From NCBI GenBank assembly GCA_035557475.1, contig DATMDV010000143.1, positions 1 to 28,298 on the forward strand: a stretch of DNA of 28,298 bases, written 5' to 3'. A model generated the notes under the pieces. The model did not search any database, was not told where the DNA came from, and saw nothing but the letters and a program-made list of their open reading frames with translations. This DNA is from JALOLG01 sp035557475. Lineage in GTDB: Bacteria > Actinomycetota > Acidimicrobiia > Acidimicrobiales > Ilumatobacteraceae. Made by a program: the position numbers and the translations under genes. This document shows positions 1 to 7,006 of the stretch, one piece after another. How positions within the stretch are numbered: the first letter of the stretch is position 1; the number at the start of each line of letters is the position of its first letter.

Positions 1-261
1 TGCTGGGTGAAGATCTCGGGAGCCGAACGGCTGACGGCCGGCGGGACACCGCCCTACGACGACGTCGTGCCGTACGCGCGGGCACTCATCGCCGCTGCCC
101 CCGATCGAGTGCTGTGGGGCACCGACTGGCCGCACCCGAACGTCCGCCACATGGCCGACGACGGCGATCTCGTCGACGTCCTCGCCGACTATGCGCCCGA
201 CGAGGCGACCCGCAACCGGATCCTCGTCGACAACCCCACCGTGCTGTACGAGTTCAGCTGA
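1..261 (+). CDS. ligI: 2-pyrone-4,6-dicarboxylate hydrolase, C-terminal part (partial)
   Basis: This is the 3' end of an amidohydrolase-fold gene that enters from the left edge, open from base 1 (first residues CWVKISGAERL). It matches the C-terminus of LigI/PmdD, which hydrolyses the pyrone lactone PDC to 4-oxalomesaconate in the protocatechuate 4,5-cleavage pathway. The visible motif WGTDWPHPN carries the conserved catalytic/metal-associated aspartate of this family, and the end (NRILVDNPTVLYEF) is typical of it. The N-terminal HxH metal site lies outside the window. The stop overlaps the converging LLM gene stop by 8 bp, leaving no room for a terminator. The GTG at 7 is an internal valine, not a start. 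The ligC gene nearby supports the assignment. Confidence 0.85.
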   Translation, partial: CWVKISGAERLTAGGTPPYDDVVPYARALIAAAPDRVLWGTDWPHPNVRHMADDGDLVDVLADYAPDEATRNRILVDNPTVLYEFS

Positions 262-1099
262 GCTCGCGCAACGCGTCGCCAAGTGCTTCGACGAGACGCA
301 CCTCGTAGGGCCCGCGCATCGAGTAGATCACGAGGTCGACGCCGGCCTCGAAGAACGGCTGCGCATCGGCGGCCATCCGCTGCGGGTCGTCGTCGCCCGA
401 CAACGGCCGATGGATCGAGCGCGTGATATCCGACTGGTCACGCCCCAACTCGTCGCAGTACGCCCTGAGGGTCTCGTCGAGGTCGCGCCAGAACGCGACG
501 TCGGGCGGGAACGTGACGTCCCACTGATCGGCGTGGCGGGCGACGGTTCGCAGCGTGCGACGCTTGCCCTTGCCGCCGATCGCGATCGGCAGGTGAGCTT
601 GGACCGGCTTCGGTTCACATCGCCCGTCGGTCACCTCGTAGAAGCGGCCGGAGAACGTCGTGTGCTCGTTGTCGAGCAGCGAGCGGATGATCTGGACGCC
701 CTCGTCGAGACGATCGAAGCGGTCCTTCAGCGAACCGAGCGGGATGCCGTACGCGTTCGACTCCGGCTCGAACCATCCGGCTCCCAGGCCGAGCACGAAG
801 CGGCCGTTGGAGATGTGGTCGACCGTCACCGCCATGTTGGCGGTCACGGCGGGGTGGCGGTAGTGCATCCCGTTGACCATCGCTCCGAGCCGCAGGCGGG
901 TCGTCGCCTGGGCGAGCGCGGCGAGCATCGTCCAGCTCTCGAGATGCGTGCCGTCCATCGGCGGGGTGAGCGGATAGAAGTGGTCCATCGTCCACGCCGA
1001 CTCGAACACGTCGATCTGGTCGGCGGCCAGCCAGACGTCGAGGAACTCGCGCCACGTGCCGTGCTGCGGCGGCGTCTTGATGGCATAGCGCCCGCTCAT
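254..1099 (-). CDS. LLM-class (luciferase-like, F420-type) flavin oxidoreductase
   Basis: A 281-residue TIM-barrel luciferase-like monooxygenase. Visible family features are the N-terminal ESAWTMDHFYPL segment, the LGAMVNGMHYRHPAVTANMAVTVDHISNGRFVLGLGAGWFEPE core typical of F420-dependent LLM enzymes (cited by its ends, residues about 85-130), and IAIGGKGKRRTLRTVARHAD. Such proteins use F420 or FMN to reduce or oxygenate small molecules; the substrate is not evident. The start is the ATG at 1099, which overlaps the ligC stop in an ATGA junction, so the gene is translationally coupled to ligC. An upstream in-frame ATG at 1147 lies inside ligC and is less likely. No LLM enzyme is a standard part of the 4,5-cleavage pathway, so its role beside ligC is open. 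Confidence 0.85.
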   Translation of the reverse strand: MSGRYAIKTPPQHGTWREFLDVWLAADQIDVFESAWTMDHFYPLTPPMDGTHLESWTMLAALAQATTRLRLGAMVNGMHYRHPAVTANMAVTVDHISNGRFVLGLGAGWFEPESNAYGIPLGSLKDRFDRLDEGVQIIRSLLDNEHTTFSGRFYEVTDGRCEPKPVQAHLPIAIGGKGKRRTLRTVARHADQWDVTFPPDVAFWRDLDETLRAYCDELGRDQSDITRSIHRPLSGDDDPQRMAADAQPFFEAGVDLVIYSMRGPYEVRLVEALGDALRELS

Positions 1100-2040
1100 G
1101 CCAGGCTCCGCTCGAGCCGGTCGAGCGTCTGCATCGCCGGCAGGCATTGCTGCACCGAAGCGTTCGGCTCGCGCCCCTCGGCGATGGCGGCGAAGAACTC
1201 TCGATCCTGGAGCTCGATGCCGTCCATCGAGACGTCGACCTGGGAGACGTCGATCGGCTGCTCGCGACCGTCGACGAGATCGTCATAGCGGGCGATGTAC
1301 GTGCCATTGTCGCAGATGTAGCGGAAGAACGTGCCGAGCGGGCCGTCGTTGTTGAACGACAGCGCCAGCGTGCACAGCGCGCCGGAGCCGGGCGCCTTCA
1401 TCCCGACCGTCATGTCCATCGCGATCCCGAGGTCGGGGTGGTTCGGTCCCTGCTGGGCCCACACATCACCGGCGGTCTCGCCGGTCTGGTACTGGAACAA
1501 GTCGACAGTGTGGCAGGCGTGGTGCCACAGGAGATGGTCGGTCCAGGTCCGCGGCTTGCCGAGCGCGTTCTTGTTCTCGCGACGGAAGAAGAACGTCTCG
1601 ACGACGAGATGTTGCAGCTGCAACTCCCCCGCTGCGATCCGCTTGTGGACCCACTGGTGGCTCGGGTTGAAACGCCGCGTGTGACACACCATGGCAGTGA
1701 GGCCGGTCTGCTCCTGGACGTTCACAAGTGCCTCGGCGTCGGCGAGGTTGTCGGCCATCGGGATCTCGACGAGGCAGTGCTTACCCGCCCGGAGCACGTC
1801 GGTCGCCTGGGCGGCGTGGAGTTGCGTCGGTGTGGTGAGGATGGCCGCCTCGACGCCCGGCTGGACGATCCCGTCGGCGAGGTCGAGCGTCCAGTGCGGG
1901 ATGCCGCGCTCGGCGGCCAGCTCCTCGGTGTCAGCGGCATTGCCGCCGACCAGCGAGGCGACCTCGATCCCGTCGATGCGGGCGATGCCGTCGAGGTGCT
2001 TGCGGCCGATCGCGCCCTCTCCGGCGACACAGATCCTCAC
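1096..2040 (-). CDS. ligC: 4-carboxy-2-hydroxymuconate-6-semialdehyde dehydrogenase
   Basis: A 314-residue Gfo/Idh/MocA-fold protein, the size of LigC from Sphingobium (about 315). It oxidises the hemiacetal of CHMS, the product of LigAB, to 2-pyrone-4,6-dicarboxylate with NAD(P)+. The Rossmann motif GEGAIG is at residues 7-12. The segments CHTRRFNPSHQWVHKRI, TWTDHLLWHHACHTVDLF and FNNDGPLGTFFRYICDNGTY are strongly LigC-like. I chose the GTG at 2040 because a GGAGG lies six bases upstream and the protein then begins MRICVAGEGAIG like its relatives. The 29 codons further upstream would cross the promoter and operator. It diverges from the GntR regulator gene, and the palindrome at 2069-2082 lies about 30 bp before the start, so regulation by that protein is likely. 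Confidence 0.93.
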   Translation of the reverse strand: MRICVAGEGAIGRKHLDGIARIDGIEVASLVGGNAADTEELAAERGIPHWTLDLADGIVQPGVEAAILTTPTQLHAAQATDVLRAGKHCLVEIPMADNLADAEALVNVQEQTGLTAMVCHTRRFNPSHQWVHKRIAAGELQLQHLVVETFFFRRENKNALGKPRTWTDHLLWHHACHTVDLFQYQTGETAGDVWAQQGPNHPDLGIAMDMTVGMKAPGSGALCTLALSFNNDGPLGTFFRYICDNGTYIARYDDLVDGREQPIDVSQVDVSMDGIELQDREFFAAIAEGREPNASVQQCLPAMQTLDRLERSLA

Positions 2041-2068
2041 GACGGTCCTCCAGGTGGTTGGTTGGCAA

Positions 2069-2082
2069 TATTGTCGACAATA
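2069..2082. promoter_or_regulatory. Palindromic operator 1 (regulator/ligC intergenic)
   Basis: A perfect 14-bp palindrome, TATTGTCGACAATA, lies between the divergent ligC and GntR genes and ends one base before the regulator ATG at 2084. The same 12-bp core recurs at 7696-7707 and 12319-12330, each time in a divergent lig intergenic region. Its form (short perfect palindrome, AT-rich ends, central GTCGAC) suits a dimeric GntR/FCD regulator. Binding here would block both ligC transcription and the regulator's own expression. Assigning the site to this regulator is inference. Confidence 0.8.
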
Positions 2083-2083
2083 G

Positions 2084-2731
2084 ATGCGCACGATCGCCAA
2101 CATCACCGCTGACCTGCGGTCCGACATCCTTGCCGGCGTGTTCCCGCCCGGTGATCGCCTCGTCGAACTGCATCTGAGCGAGCGCTACTCGGTGGGCCGG
2201 GCGTCGGTGCGGTCGGCGCTCGTCGAGCTCGCGACCGAGGGCCTCGTCGACCGCGCCGCCAACCGCGGGGCCACGGTGCGGCGGATCACCGTCGCCGAAG
2301 CGATCCAGATCACCGAGGCGCGAGCCGCCCTCGAGAGCCTGATCGCCCGCCACGCCGCTCGTCACGCGACGGTGGCCGATTGCGCCGAGCTCGAAAGGGT
2401 CATCGCCAGGATGCGGGTGGCGGTCGCCGCGGAGGACGCGTCGACGTACTCGGGGCTGAACAGCACCCTGCACACGAGGCTCCGCCAGATCAGCCGGCAC
2501 GCGGTCGCCGACAGCCTCGTCGAGAACCTCCGCAACCGCAGTGCTCACCACCAGTACCAGCTGGCGTCGATGCCAGGGCGCTCGGCCGAATCGGTCGAGC
2601 AGCACGCGTCGATCGTGGCCGCCGTCGTGGCGCACGACGAAGCGGCCGCCGCGATCGCCATGCACGATCACCTGGTGTCGGTGATCGAAGCGCTCGCACG
2701 CTGGGACTCGCCGGTGCACCTGGCACCGTGA
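2084..2731 (+). CDS. GntR-family (FCD-type) transcriptional regulator
   Basis: A 215-residue protein. It has an N-terminal winged helix (about residues 5-67: ADLRSDILAGVFPPGDRL, LSERYSVGRASVRSALVEL, EGLVDRAANRGATVRRI) and an all-helical C-terminal FCD effector domain with scattered histidines (for example LNSTLHTRL and QHASIVAAVVAHD) that bind metal and ligand in this family. The ATG at 2084 has no SD and sits directly behind operator 1, so the mRNA may be leaderless. The protein is the only regulator in the lig island and is divergent from ligC. It is therefore the likely regulator of the three palindromes, responding perhaps to protocatechuate, 4-hydroxybenzoate or a pathway intermediate. 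The ligand cannot be read from sequence. Confidence 0.9.
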   Translation: MRTIANITADLRSDILAGVFPPGDRLVELHLSERYSVGRASVRSALVELATEGLVDRAANRGATVRRITVAEAIQITEARAALESLIARHAARHATVADCAELERVIARMRVAVAAEDASTYSGLNSTLHTRLRQISRHAVADSLVENLRNRSAHHQYQLASMPGRSAESVEQHASIVAAVVAHDEAAAAIAMHDHLVSVIEALARWDSPVHLAP

Positions 2732-2760
2732 GTGGCTCGGCTGTCGTACGGTTGCCGGTC

Positions 2761-4443
2761 GTGCCGAGACATGTCGTGCCCGCGCTTCTCCTCCTCGTCT
2801 CCACCGTCGCAATCGCCGAACCGGCCGGTGGGGCGGCAGCGGGCTACGTGCCACTCCTCGCTCCCGCACGTGTGCTCGACAGCCGCCCGGCCGGTGACAC
2901 CGTCGACGGCCAGTTCGAACGCACCGGGACACTCGCCGCCGGGGCGACGCTGACGCTGCCGGTCGGCGGACGAGCAGGCGTCCCACCGACCGCCGCATCC
3001 GTGGCGTTGAACGTCACCGTCACCCAAGCCCAAGCCAACGGCTTCGCCACCGTCTTCCCGTGCGGCGGCGCGGTGCCCAACTCGTCCAACTTGAACTACG
3101 TCACCGGCGACACCGTCCCCAACAGCGTCATCACCGGACTCGGCGCCGCCGGAGCGGTCTGCATCTACACCTCCGCCGCCACCCACCTCATCGTCGACAT
3201 CGCCGGCTACTTCGCCGACACCACCGCCTTCACCCCCCTCGCCGCACCCGCACGTGTGCTCGACAGCCGGCCACTGGGCGACACCGTCGACGGCCAACAC
3301 GAACGCATCGGTGCCCAAGCGGCGTTCTCGGTCGTGACTCTCGACGTCGGGGGCCGGGCCGGCGTGCCGGTGGGGGCGGGGGCGGTGGTCCTGAACGTCA
3401 CCGTCACCGACGCTCGATCCGATGGGTTCGCCACCGTGTTCCCGCCCGGCGGCACCGTTCCGAATGCGTCGAACCTCAACTTCCGAACCGGTGAGACGGT
3501 GCCCAACTCCGTCATCACGAGGATCGGCAGCGACGGCACGATCTGCGTGTTCGCCAGCGCCGGCACCCATCTGATCGTCGATGTGGCGGGATACCTGACC
3601 AGCACTGGTGGCGCGCCAACGGCCCCCGGCTGCCCGGGACCGGCGAGCCTTCCCCGCGCCGGCGTCGACCGACCCGACGACCTCGCCGGTCCGCAGGTGC
3701 ACCTGGTGTACGCCGTCGCGTCGAACGGGGCCGACCGGTCATTCGACACCGACGGCTCGATCGCCCGATCGATCCTGCTCGTGCAGAACTGGCTCGCCGG
3801 GCAAACGGGTGGTCAGCGTCTCCGTCTCGACACGTACGGCGGCCAGCCGGACGTGACGTTCGTGCGTCTCGCCAAGACCGATGAGTACATCGCCAGCTTC
3901 GGACCGAACGTCCGCGAGATGGTCGAGCGAGGTCTCAGCGACGCCGGCCACCTCCAGCCGAACAAGATCTATCTCGTGTACTACGACGGGACGAGCACCT
4001 ATGCGTGCGGTGGCGCAAGCTACCCGCCGACGTTGATCGGCCAGGCCCAGGTGATCTACCTGCGCGGCCTGCCGGACGCCCAGACGCCATGCGGCTCGAC
4101 GAACACGTTGGGCGCCCTCGGCGCCACCGCGCCCGCGTACTTCGACATCGCGATGCTGCACGAGTTCGGACACGGGCTCGGGCTCGTCCCGGCCTGCGCG
4201 CCGCATCGCCACCTCGTGGCCCATTCCTCCGACGGCGCGAACGACTTGATGTGGACGGGCGACCAGCCCTGGGACGTCGCCAACGTCGTGCTCGACGTGA
4301 ACCATGACGACTACTACGGCCACGGACGCAACGACTGCCCGGACATGGCGAACAGTGCGTTCCTCACGCCGACGAGCGGCCCGACGTGGCTCCCCGAAGG
4401 CTGGGGCAGCACGCCCGCCAGCCAGGATCCACGGTACGGCTGA
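2761..4443 (+). CDS. Secreted zinc-peptidase-like protein with tandem N-terminal repeats
   Basis: A 560-residue exported protein. The N-terminus reads MPRHVVPALLLLVSTVAIAEP, a signal peptide. Two homologous modules follow (about residues 31-151 and 159-279, period 128), each running from LAPARVLDSRP to HLIVD(I/V)AGY. The C-terminal half holds HEFGHGLG at 467-474, a zinc-peptidase HExxH with the glycine expected of metzincin-like enzymes. The canonical third histidine would be residue 477, which is proline; H482 could serve instead. Activity is therefore plausible but not certain. The GTG at 2761 was chosen because it gives a clean signal peptide. The GTG at 2728, overlapping the regulator's stop, is an alternative adding 11 residues. 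No link to aromatic catabolism is visible. The gene converges on the DUF1932 gene with a 9-bp gap. Confidence 0.78.
   Translation: MPRHVVPALLLLVSTVAIAEPAGGAAAGYVPLLAPARVLDSRPAGDTVDGQFERTGTLAAGATLTLPVGGRAGVPPTAASVALNVTVTQAQANGFATVFPCGGAVPNSSNLNYVTGDTVPNSVITGLGAAGAVCIYTSAATHLIVDIAGYFADTTAFTPLAAPARVLDSRPLGDTVDGQHERIGAQAAFSVVTLDVGGRAGVPVGAGAVVLNVTVTDARSDGFATVFPPGGTVPNASNLNFRTGETVPNSVITRIGSDGTICVFASAGTHLIVDVAGYLTSTGGAPTAPGCPGPASLPRAGVDRPDDLAGPQVHLVYAVASNGADRSFDTDGSIARSILLVQNWLAGQTGGQRLRLDTYGGQPDVTFVRLAKTDEYIASFGPNVREMVERGLSDAGHLQPNKIYLVYYDGTSTYACGGASYPPTLIGQAQVIYLRGLPDAQTPCGSTNTLGALGATAPAYFDIAMLHEFGHGLGLVPACAPHRHLVAHSSDGANDLMWTGDQPWDVANVVLDVNHDDYYGHGRNDCPDMANSAFLTPTSGPTWLPEGWGSTPASQDPRYG
2851..3213 (+). 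repeat. Module 1 of the secreted-protein tandem repeat
   Basis: First 363-bp copy of a coding repeat. It shares with copy 2 a 23-bp exact stretch starting cccgcacgtgtgctcgacag (2863-2885) and protein motifs such as ARVLDSRP, GGRAGVP, LNVTVT, GFATVFP, VPNS and HLIVD. It contains a cysteine pair (CGG and VCIY) that might form a disulfide. Related modules are common in secreted proteins of Acidimicrobiia-like bacteria, recalled as a family pattern and not checked. Confidence 0.85.
3235..3597 (+). repeat. Module 2 of the secreted-protein tandem repeat
   Basis: Second 363-bp copy, offset by exactly 384 bp (128 codons) from copy 1. It carries the same ordered motifs, with the first cysteine replaced (VFPPGG instead of VFPCGG). 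It is joined to copy 1 by a short ADTTAFT linker and to the peptidase domain by a proline/glycine-rich stretch. Confidence 0.85.
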
Positions 4444-4452
4444 GCTACTGGG

Positions 4453-5238
4453 TCAACGCGGGAGCGGTGGGAGGCCCTCGGTGGGGACGCGGCGCAGGTT
4501 CTCGACGGTCGAGCGGGTCATGATGGGTTCGACGCCGAGGTCGGTCAGCAGCTCGGCCGCGGCCTCCATCTCGTGCAGCCGGCGCACCGCGTGCTGACCG
4601 GTTCCTTCGACCATTCTTCGCAGGAACATCCCGTCGGCGACGGTGAACTGATCGACGAGGTTCTGCCACGTCTCGTCGGCGAAACCCGCCGCCTCGGCGG
4701 CATGCATCGCCTCGATCAGCAACGCGGCCAGACCTTTGATCACGACGCTCCGCAGCAGCTTGCGCGTCGCAGCGTCGCCGGCCTGCTCGCCGATCGCTTC
4801 GATCGGCATCCCCAGCGGCGCCATCACCGCTTCGAGGGCGGCTGCCCCCGACCCCGACGTCAGCGCAGGCGTGCGCAACCCGTTGCCGAGCACGATCGAC
4901 ATCAACGCCACGTCGGCAAACGCCAGCTCGCGGGTCGCGGCCAGCTCGGCGAGCTGGCGCTTGGCGATGGCCGCGCTCGTCGACAGGTCGGCGTAGATCG
5001 CTGCCGCCGGGATCTCGTCGAGCGCCTGACGGAGGGCAGTCGGCGCATCGGCTGACGCCGTGAGCGCCAGCACGACCGCCGCATCGGCGACGGCGACGCG
5101 CGGGTCGTCGACTCGCTCGACGCCCGTCGGCGTCGGCACGCCGGCTGGGTCGTAGGCACGCACGTCCTGGCCGGCCGCGACGAGACCGGCGGCGATCAGG
5201 CTCCCCGCCTCACCCAGGCCGAACACCGTGAAACGCAT
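4453..5238 (-). CDS. NAD(P)-binding 3-hydroxyisobutyrate-dehydrogenase-like protein (DUF1932 type)
   Basis: A 261-residue protein with an N-terminal Rossmann domain (GLGEAGSLIA at residues 7-16) and a C-terminal helical domain resembling DUF1932 of the 6-phosphogluconate/beta-hydroxyacid dehydrogenase superfamily (LRSVVIKGLAALLIEAMHAA). Superfamily members oxidise or reduce beta-hydroxyacids, but the substrate here is unknown. It is the last gene of the DLH-ligJ-ligK operon, 8 bp after the ligK stop, so it probably acts on an oxo- or hydroxy-dicarboxylate of the lower 4,5-cleavage pathway or on a side product. A lysine at the usual catalytic position (K165 or K170 in RKLLRSVVIKG) is possible but not proved. 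Confidence 0.8.
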   Translation of the reverse strand: MRFTVFGLGEAGSLIAAGLVAAGQDVRAYDPAGVPTPTGVERVDDPRVAVADAAVVLALTASADAPTALRQALDEIPAAAIYADLSTSAAIAKRQLAELAATRELAFADVALMSIVLGNGLRTPALTSGSGAAALEAVMAPLGMPIEAIGEQAGDAATRKLLRSVVIKGLAALLIEAMHAAEAAGFADETWQNLVDQFTVADGMFLRRMVEGTGQHAVRRLHEMEAAAELLTDLGVEPIMTRSTVENLRRVPTEGLPPLPR

Positions 5239-5246
5239 CGTCCGAA

Positions 5247-5984
5247 TCAGTCGAGCGAGTCGACGTACTCGACGCCGAGATCAGCGAGCTTGTCGCGCAG
5301 GCCGTAGAAGTCGAGGCCGAGCTCGCCGGCGTTCAGACGGGAACGGCTCTGGGCCTCCTTGGCGATCCGTGCGTTCGACTGGGCGAGTGCCCATTCGGCC
5401 TCGTCGCGGGTGACGATCACGACGCCGTCGTCGTCGGCACAGACGACGTCGCCTGGGTTCACGACCTGCCCGCCGAGGACGACGGGCACGTTGACCGACC
5501 CGGGCGAGGCCTTCACCGTGCCCTCGCACGACACGTACTGCGACCACACCGCGAACCCCATCGAACGCAGGTCGGAGGTGTCGCGCACACCGGCGTCGAT
5601 GACCAACCCTCGGACACCGCGGGCGAGCAACGAGCCGGCGAGCAGGTCGCCGAACATCCCGTGCGTCGACGCGGCGGTGTTGGTGACGACGAGGATGTCG
5701 CCGTCCTGGCAGACCTCGACAGCGGCATGGATCATCAGGTTGTCACCCGGGTGGCTCGACACCGTCACCGCCGAACCGGCGACGCGCACGTCCTGCTGGA
5801 TCGGCCGGATGTGGGGGCCGACGAAGCCGCGCCGCCCGATCGCCTCGTGCACAGATGCGGTGCCGATCGCCCCCAGCTCGTCGATCACCTGCCGCGGCGC
5901 GCGCTGGATCGTCCGCACTATGACATGACGATTTGGGACATGACGATTTGGGACATGACGATTTGGGACATGACGACTCGTCAT
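5247..5984 (-). CDS. ligK: 4-carboxy-4-hydroxy-2-oxoadipate aldolase / oxaloacetate decarboxylase (RraA-like fold)
   Basis: A 245-residue class II aldolase of the HMG/CHA family. It cleaves 4-carboxy-4-hydroxy-2-oxoadipate to pyruvate and oxaloacetate, the last step of the pathway, and relatives also decarboxylate oxaloacetate. Typical segments are GDNLMIHAAVE, GMFGDLLAGSLLARGVRGLVIDAG (cited by position, residues 109-132), R134-D135 (substrate arginine and metal aspartate) and NPGDVVCADDDGVV. The ATG at 5984 has GGAGG six bases upstream and overlaps the ligJ stop (ATGA). It adds an unusual 22-residue N-terminus containing three RHVPN repeats. The family core begins at VRTIQRAPRQ, and the GTG at 5918 is an alternative start without an SD. 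It is co-transcribed with ligJ and the DUF1932 gene. Confidence 0.92.
   Translation of the reverse strand: MTSRHVPNRHVPNRHVPNRHVIVRTIQRAPRQVIDELGAIGTASVHEAIGRRGFVGPHIRPIQQDVRVAGSAVTVSSHPGDNLMIHAAVEVCQDGDILVVTNTAASTHGMFGDLLAGSLLARGVRGLVIDAGVRDTSDLRSMGFAVWSQYVSCEGTVKASPGSVNVPVVLGGQVVNPGDVVCADDDGVVIVTRDEAEWALAQSNARIAKEAQSRSRLNAGELGLDFYGLRDKLADLGVEYVDSLD
5924..5976 (-). repeat. 15-bp in-frame tandem repeat at the 5' end of ligK
   Basis: Three exact copies of catgacgatttggga (plus strand; 5924-5938, 5939-5953, 5954-5968) are followed by a partial copy catgacga (5969-5976). On the coding strand each unit encodes RHVPN in the ligK frame. The units are AT-richer than their surroundings. Because the period is a multiple of three, gain or loss of a unit leaves ligK in frame. 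Confidence 0.95.
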
Positions 5985-7006
5985 TGCGCACCTCCGGTGT
6001 CGTCGGTTCGCAGGCGGGGGAAGACCCGCCGCACGTTGCCCTCGAAGATCTTCTCGCGATCGGCGTCGCTGAGATCGGCGCCGTCGATGTAGCGGCGGGT
6101 GTCGTCGTAGAAATGTCCCGTCTGCGGATCGATGCCGCGGACCGCGCCCACCATCTCCGACGCGAACAGGATGTTGTCGACCGGCACCACGTCGACGAGC
6201 AGGTCGATGCCCGGCTGGTGGTAGACGCACGTGTCGAACCAGACGTTGGCCATCAGCTCGTCGAGCGTCTGCCAGCCCCTGTCCTGGGCGATGCCGCGAA
6301 AGCGGCCCCAGTGGTACGGCACGGCGCCTCCGCCGTGGGGGATGATGAAGCGCAGCTCGGCGAAGTTCTTGAACATCCCCGACGTGAGCACCTGCATGAA
6401 CGCCGTAGTGTCGGCGCCGAGGTAGTGCGAGCCGGTGGTGTGGAAGTTGGGGTTGCACGTGTCGCTGACGTGGATCATCGCCGGCACGTCGAGCTCGCAC
6501 ATCGCCTCGTACAACGGCCAGAACGAACGGTCGTCGAGTGGCGGGCCGTTCCAGTAGCCACCGCTCGGGTCGGGGTTGAGGTTGCAGCCGATGAAGCCCA
6601 TCTCCTCGACGCAGCGGCGTAGCTCGCGCACCGAGGCGTCGATCGGTGCACCAGGCGACTGCGGCAGCTGGCAGACGGGCGCGAAGTTGGCCGGGTAGAG
6701 GTCGCACACGCGGCGGATCAGCTCGTTGCAGTGCTCGCTCCAGAACCGCGACGTGTTGGCGTTTCCGATGTGGTGTCCCATCCAGCTCGCCCGCGGCGAG
6801 AAGATCGTGAGGTCGGTCCCCCGCTCACGCTGCAGCTTGAGCTGGGCACCCTCGAGGCTCTCGCGGATCTCGTCGTCGCTGATCGATACCGCGCCCTTCT
6901 CGCCGACCGCGTCGGGAGCGGACGCGAGGAGCGCTTGTTGAGCGTCGCGGTAGGCCCCCAGCTGGGGCGGCGCCGTGGTGTAGTGACCGTGGCAGTCGAT
7001 GATCAT
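5981..7006 (-). CDS. ligJ: 4-oxalomesaconate hydratase (amidohydrolase family)
   Basis: A 341-residue amidohydrolase-superfamily protein, the same length class as LigJ of Sphingobium. It hydrates 4-oxalomesaconate to 4-carboxy-4-hydroxy-2-oxoadipate with a zinc ion. The N-terminal metal motif is MIIDCHGHY (H6, H8). Further LigJ-like segments are NLNPDPSGGYWNGPPLDD, FWPLYEAMCELDVPAMIHV, IIPHGGGAVPYHWGRF, FASEMVGAVRGIDPQTGHFY and LSDADREKIFEGNVRRVFP. The ATG at 7006 overlaps the preceding hydrolase stop (ATGA), and its own stop overlaps the ligK start the same way, so the three genes are translationally coupled. The open frame continues upstream of 7006, but that part is a shadow of the hydrolase gene. 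Confidence 0.92.
   Translation of the reverse strand: MIIDCHGHYTTAPPQLGAYRDAQQALLASAPDAVGEKGAVSISDDEIRESLEGAQLKLQRERGTDLTIFSPRASWMGHHIGNANTSRFWSEHCNELIRRVCDLYPANFAPVCQLPQSPGAPIDASVRELRRCVEEMGFIGCNLNPDPSGGYWNGPPLDDRSFWPLYEAMCELDVPAMIHVSDTCNPNFHTTGSHYLGADTTAFMQVLTSGMFKNFAELRFIIPHGGGAVPYHWGRFRGIAQDRGWQTLDELMANVWFDTCVYHQPGIDLLVDVVPVDNILFASEMVGAVRGIDPQTGHFYDDTRRYIDGADLSDADREKIFEGNVRRVFPRLRTDDTGGAQ

Noticed and set aside
191..2112. Two long plus-strand frames (191-1288 and 1147-2112).
   Set aside because: They are shadows opposite the LLM oxidoreductase and ligC genes.
2380..2760. Upstream extension of the secreted peptidase frame.
   Set aside because: It overlaps the GntR coding region in a different frame and lacks a signal peptide at its start.
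5924..5976. Possible CRISPR-like or mobile repeat.
   Set aside because: The units are head-to-tail with no spacers and lie inside a coding frame, so this is a simple tandem repeat.
5985..6707. Upstream extension of the ligK frame (to 486 codons).
   Set aside because: It overlaps ligJ in another frame and is arginine-rich low-quality sequence. The SD and ATGA overlap support the start at 5984.
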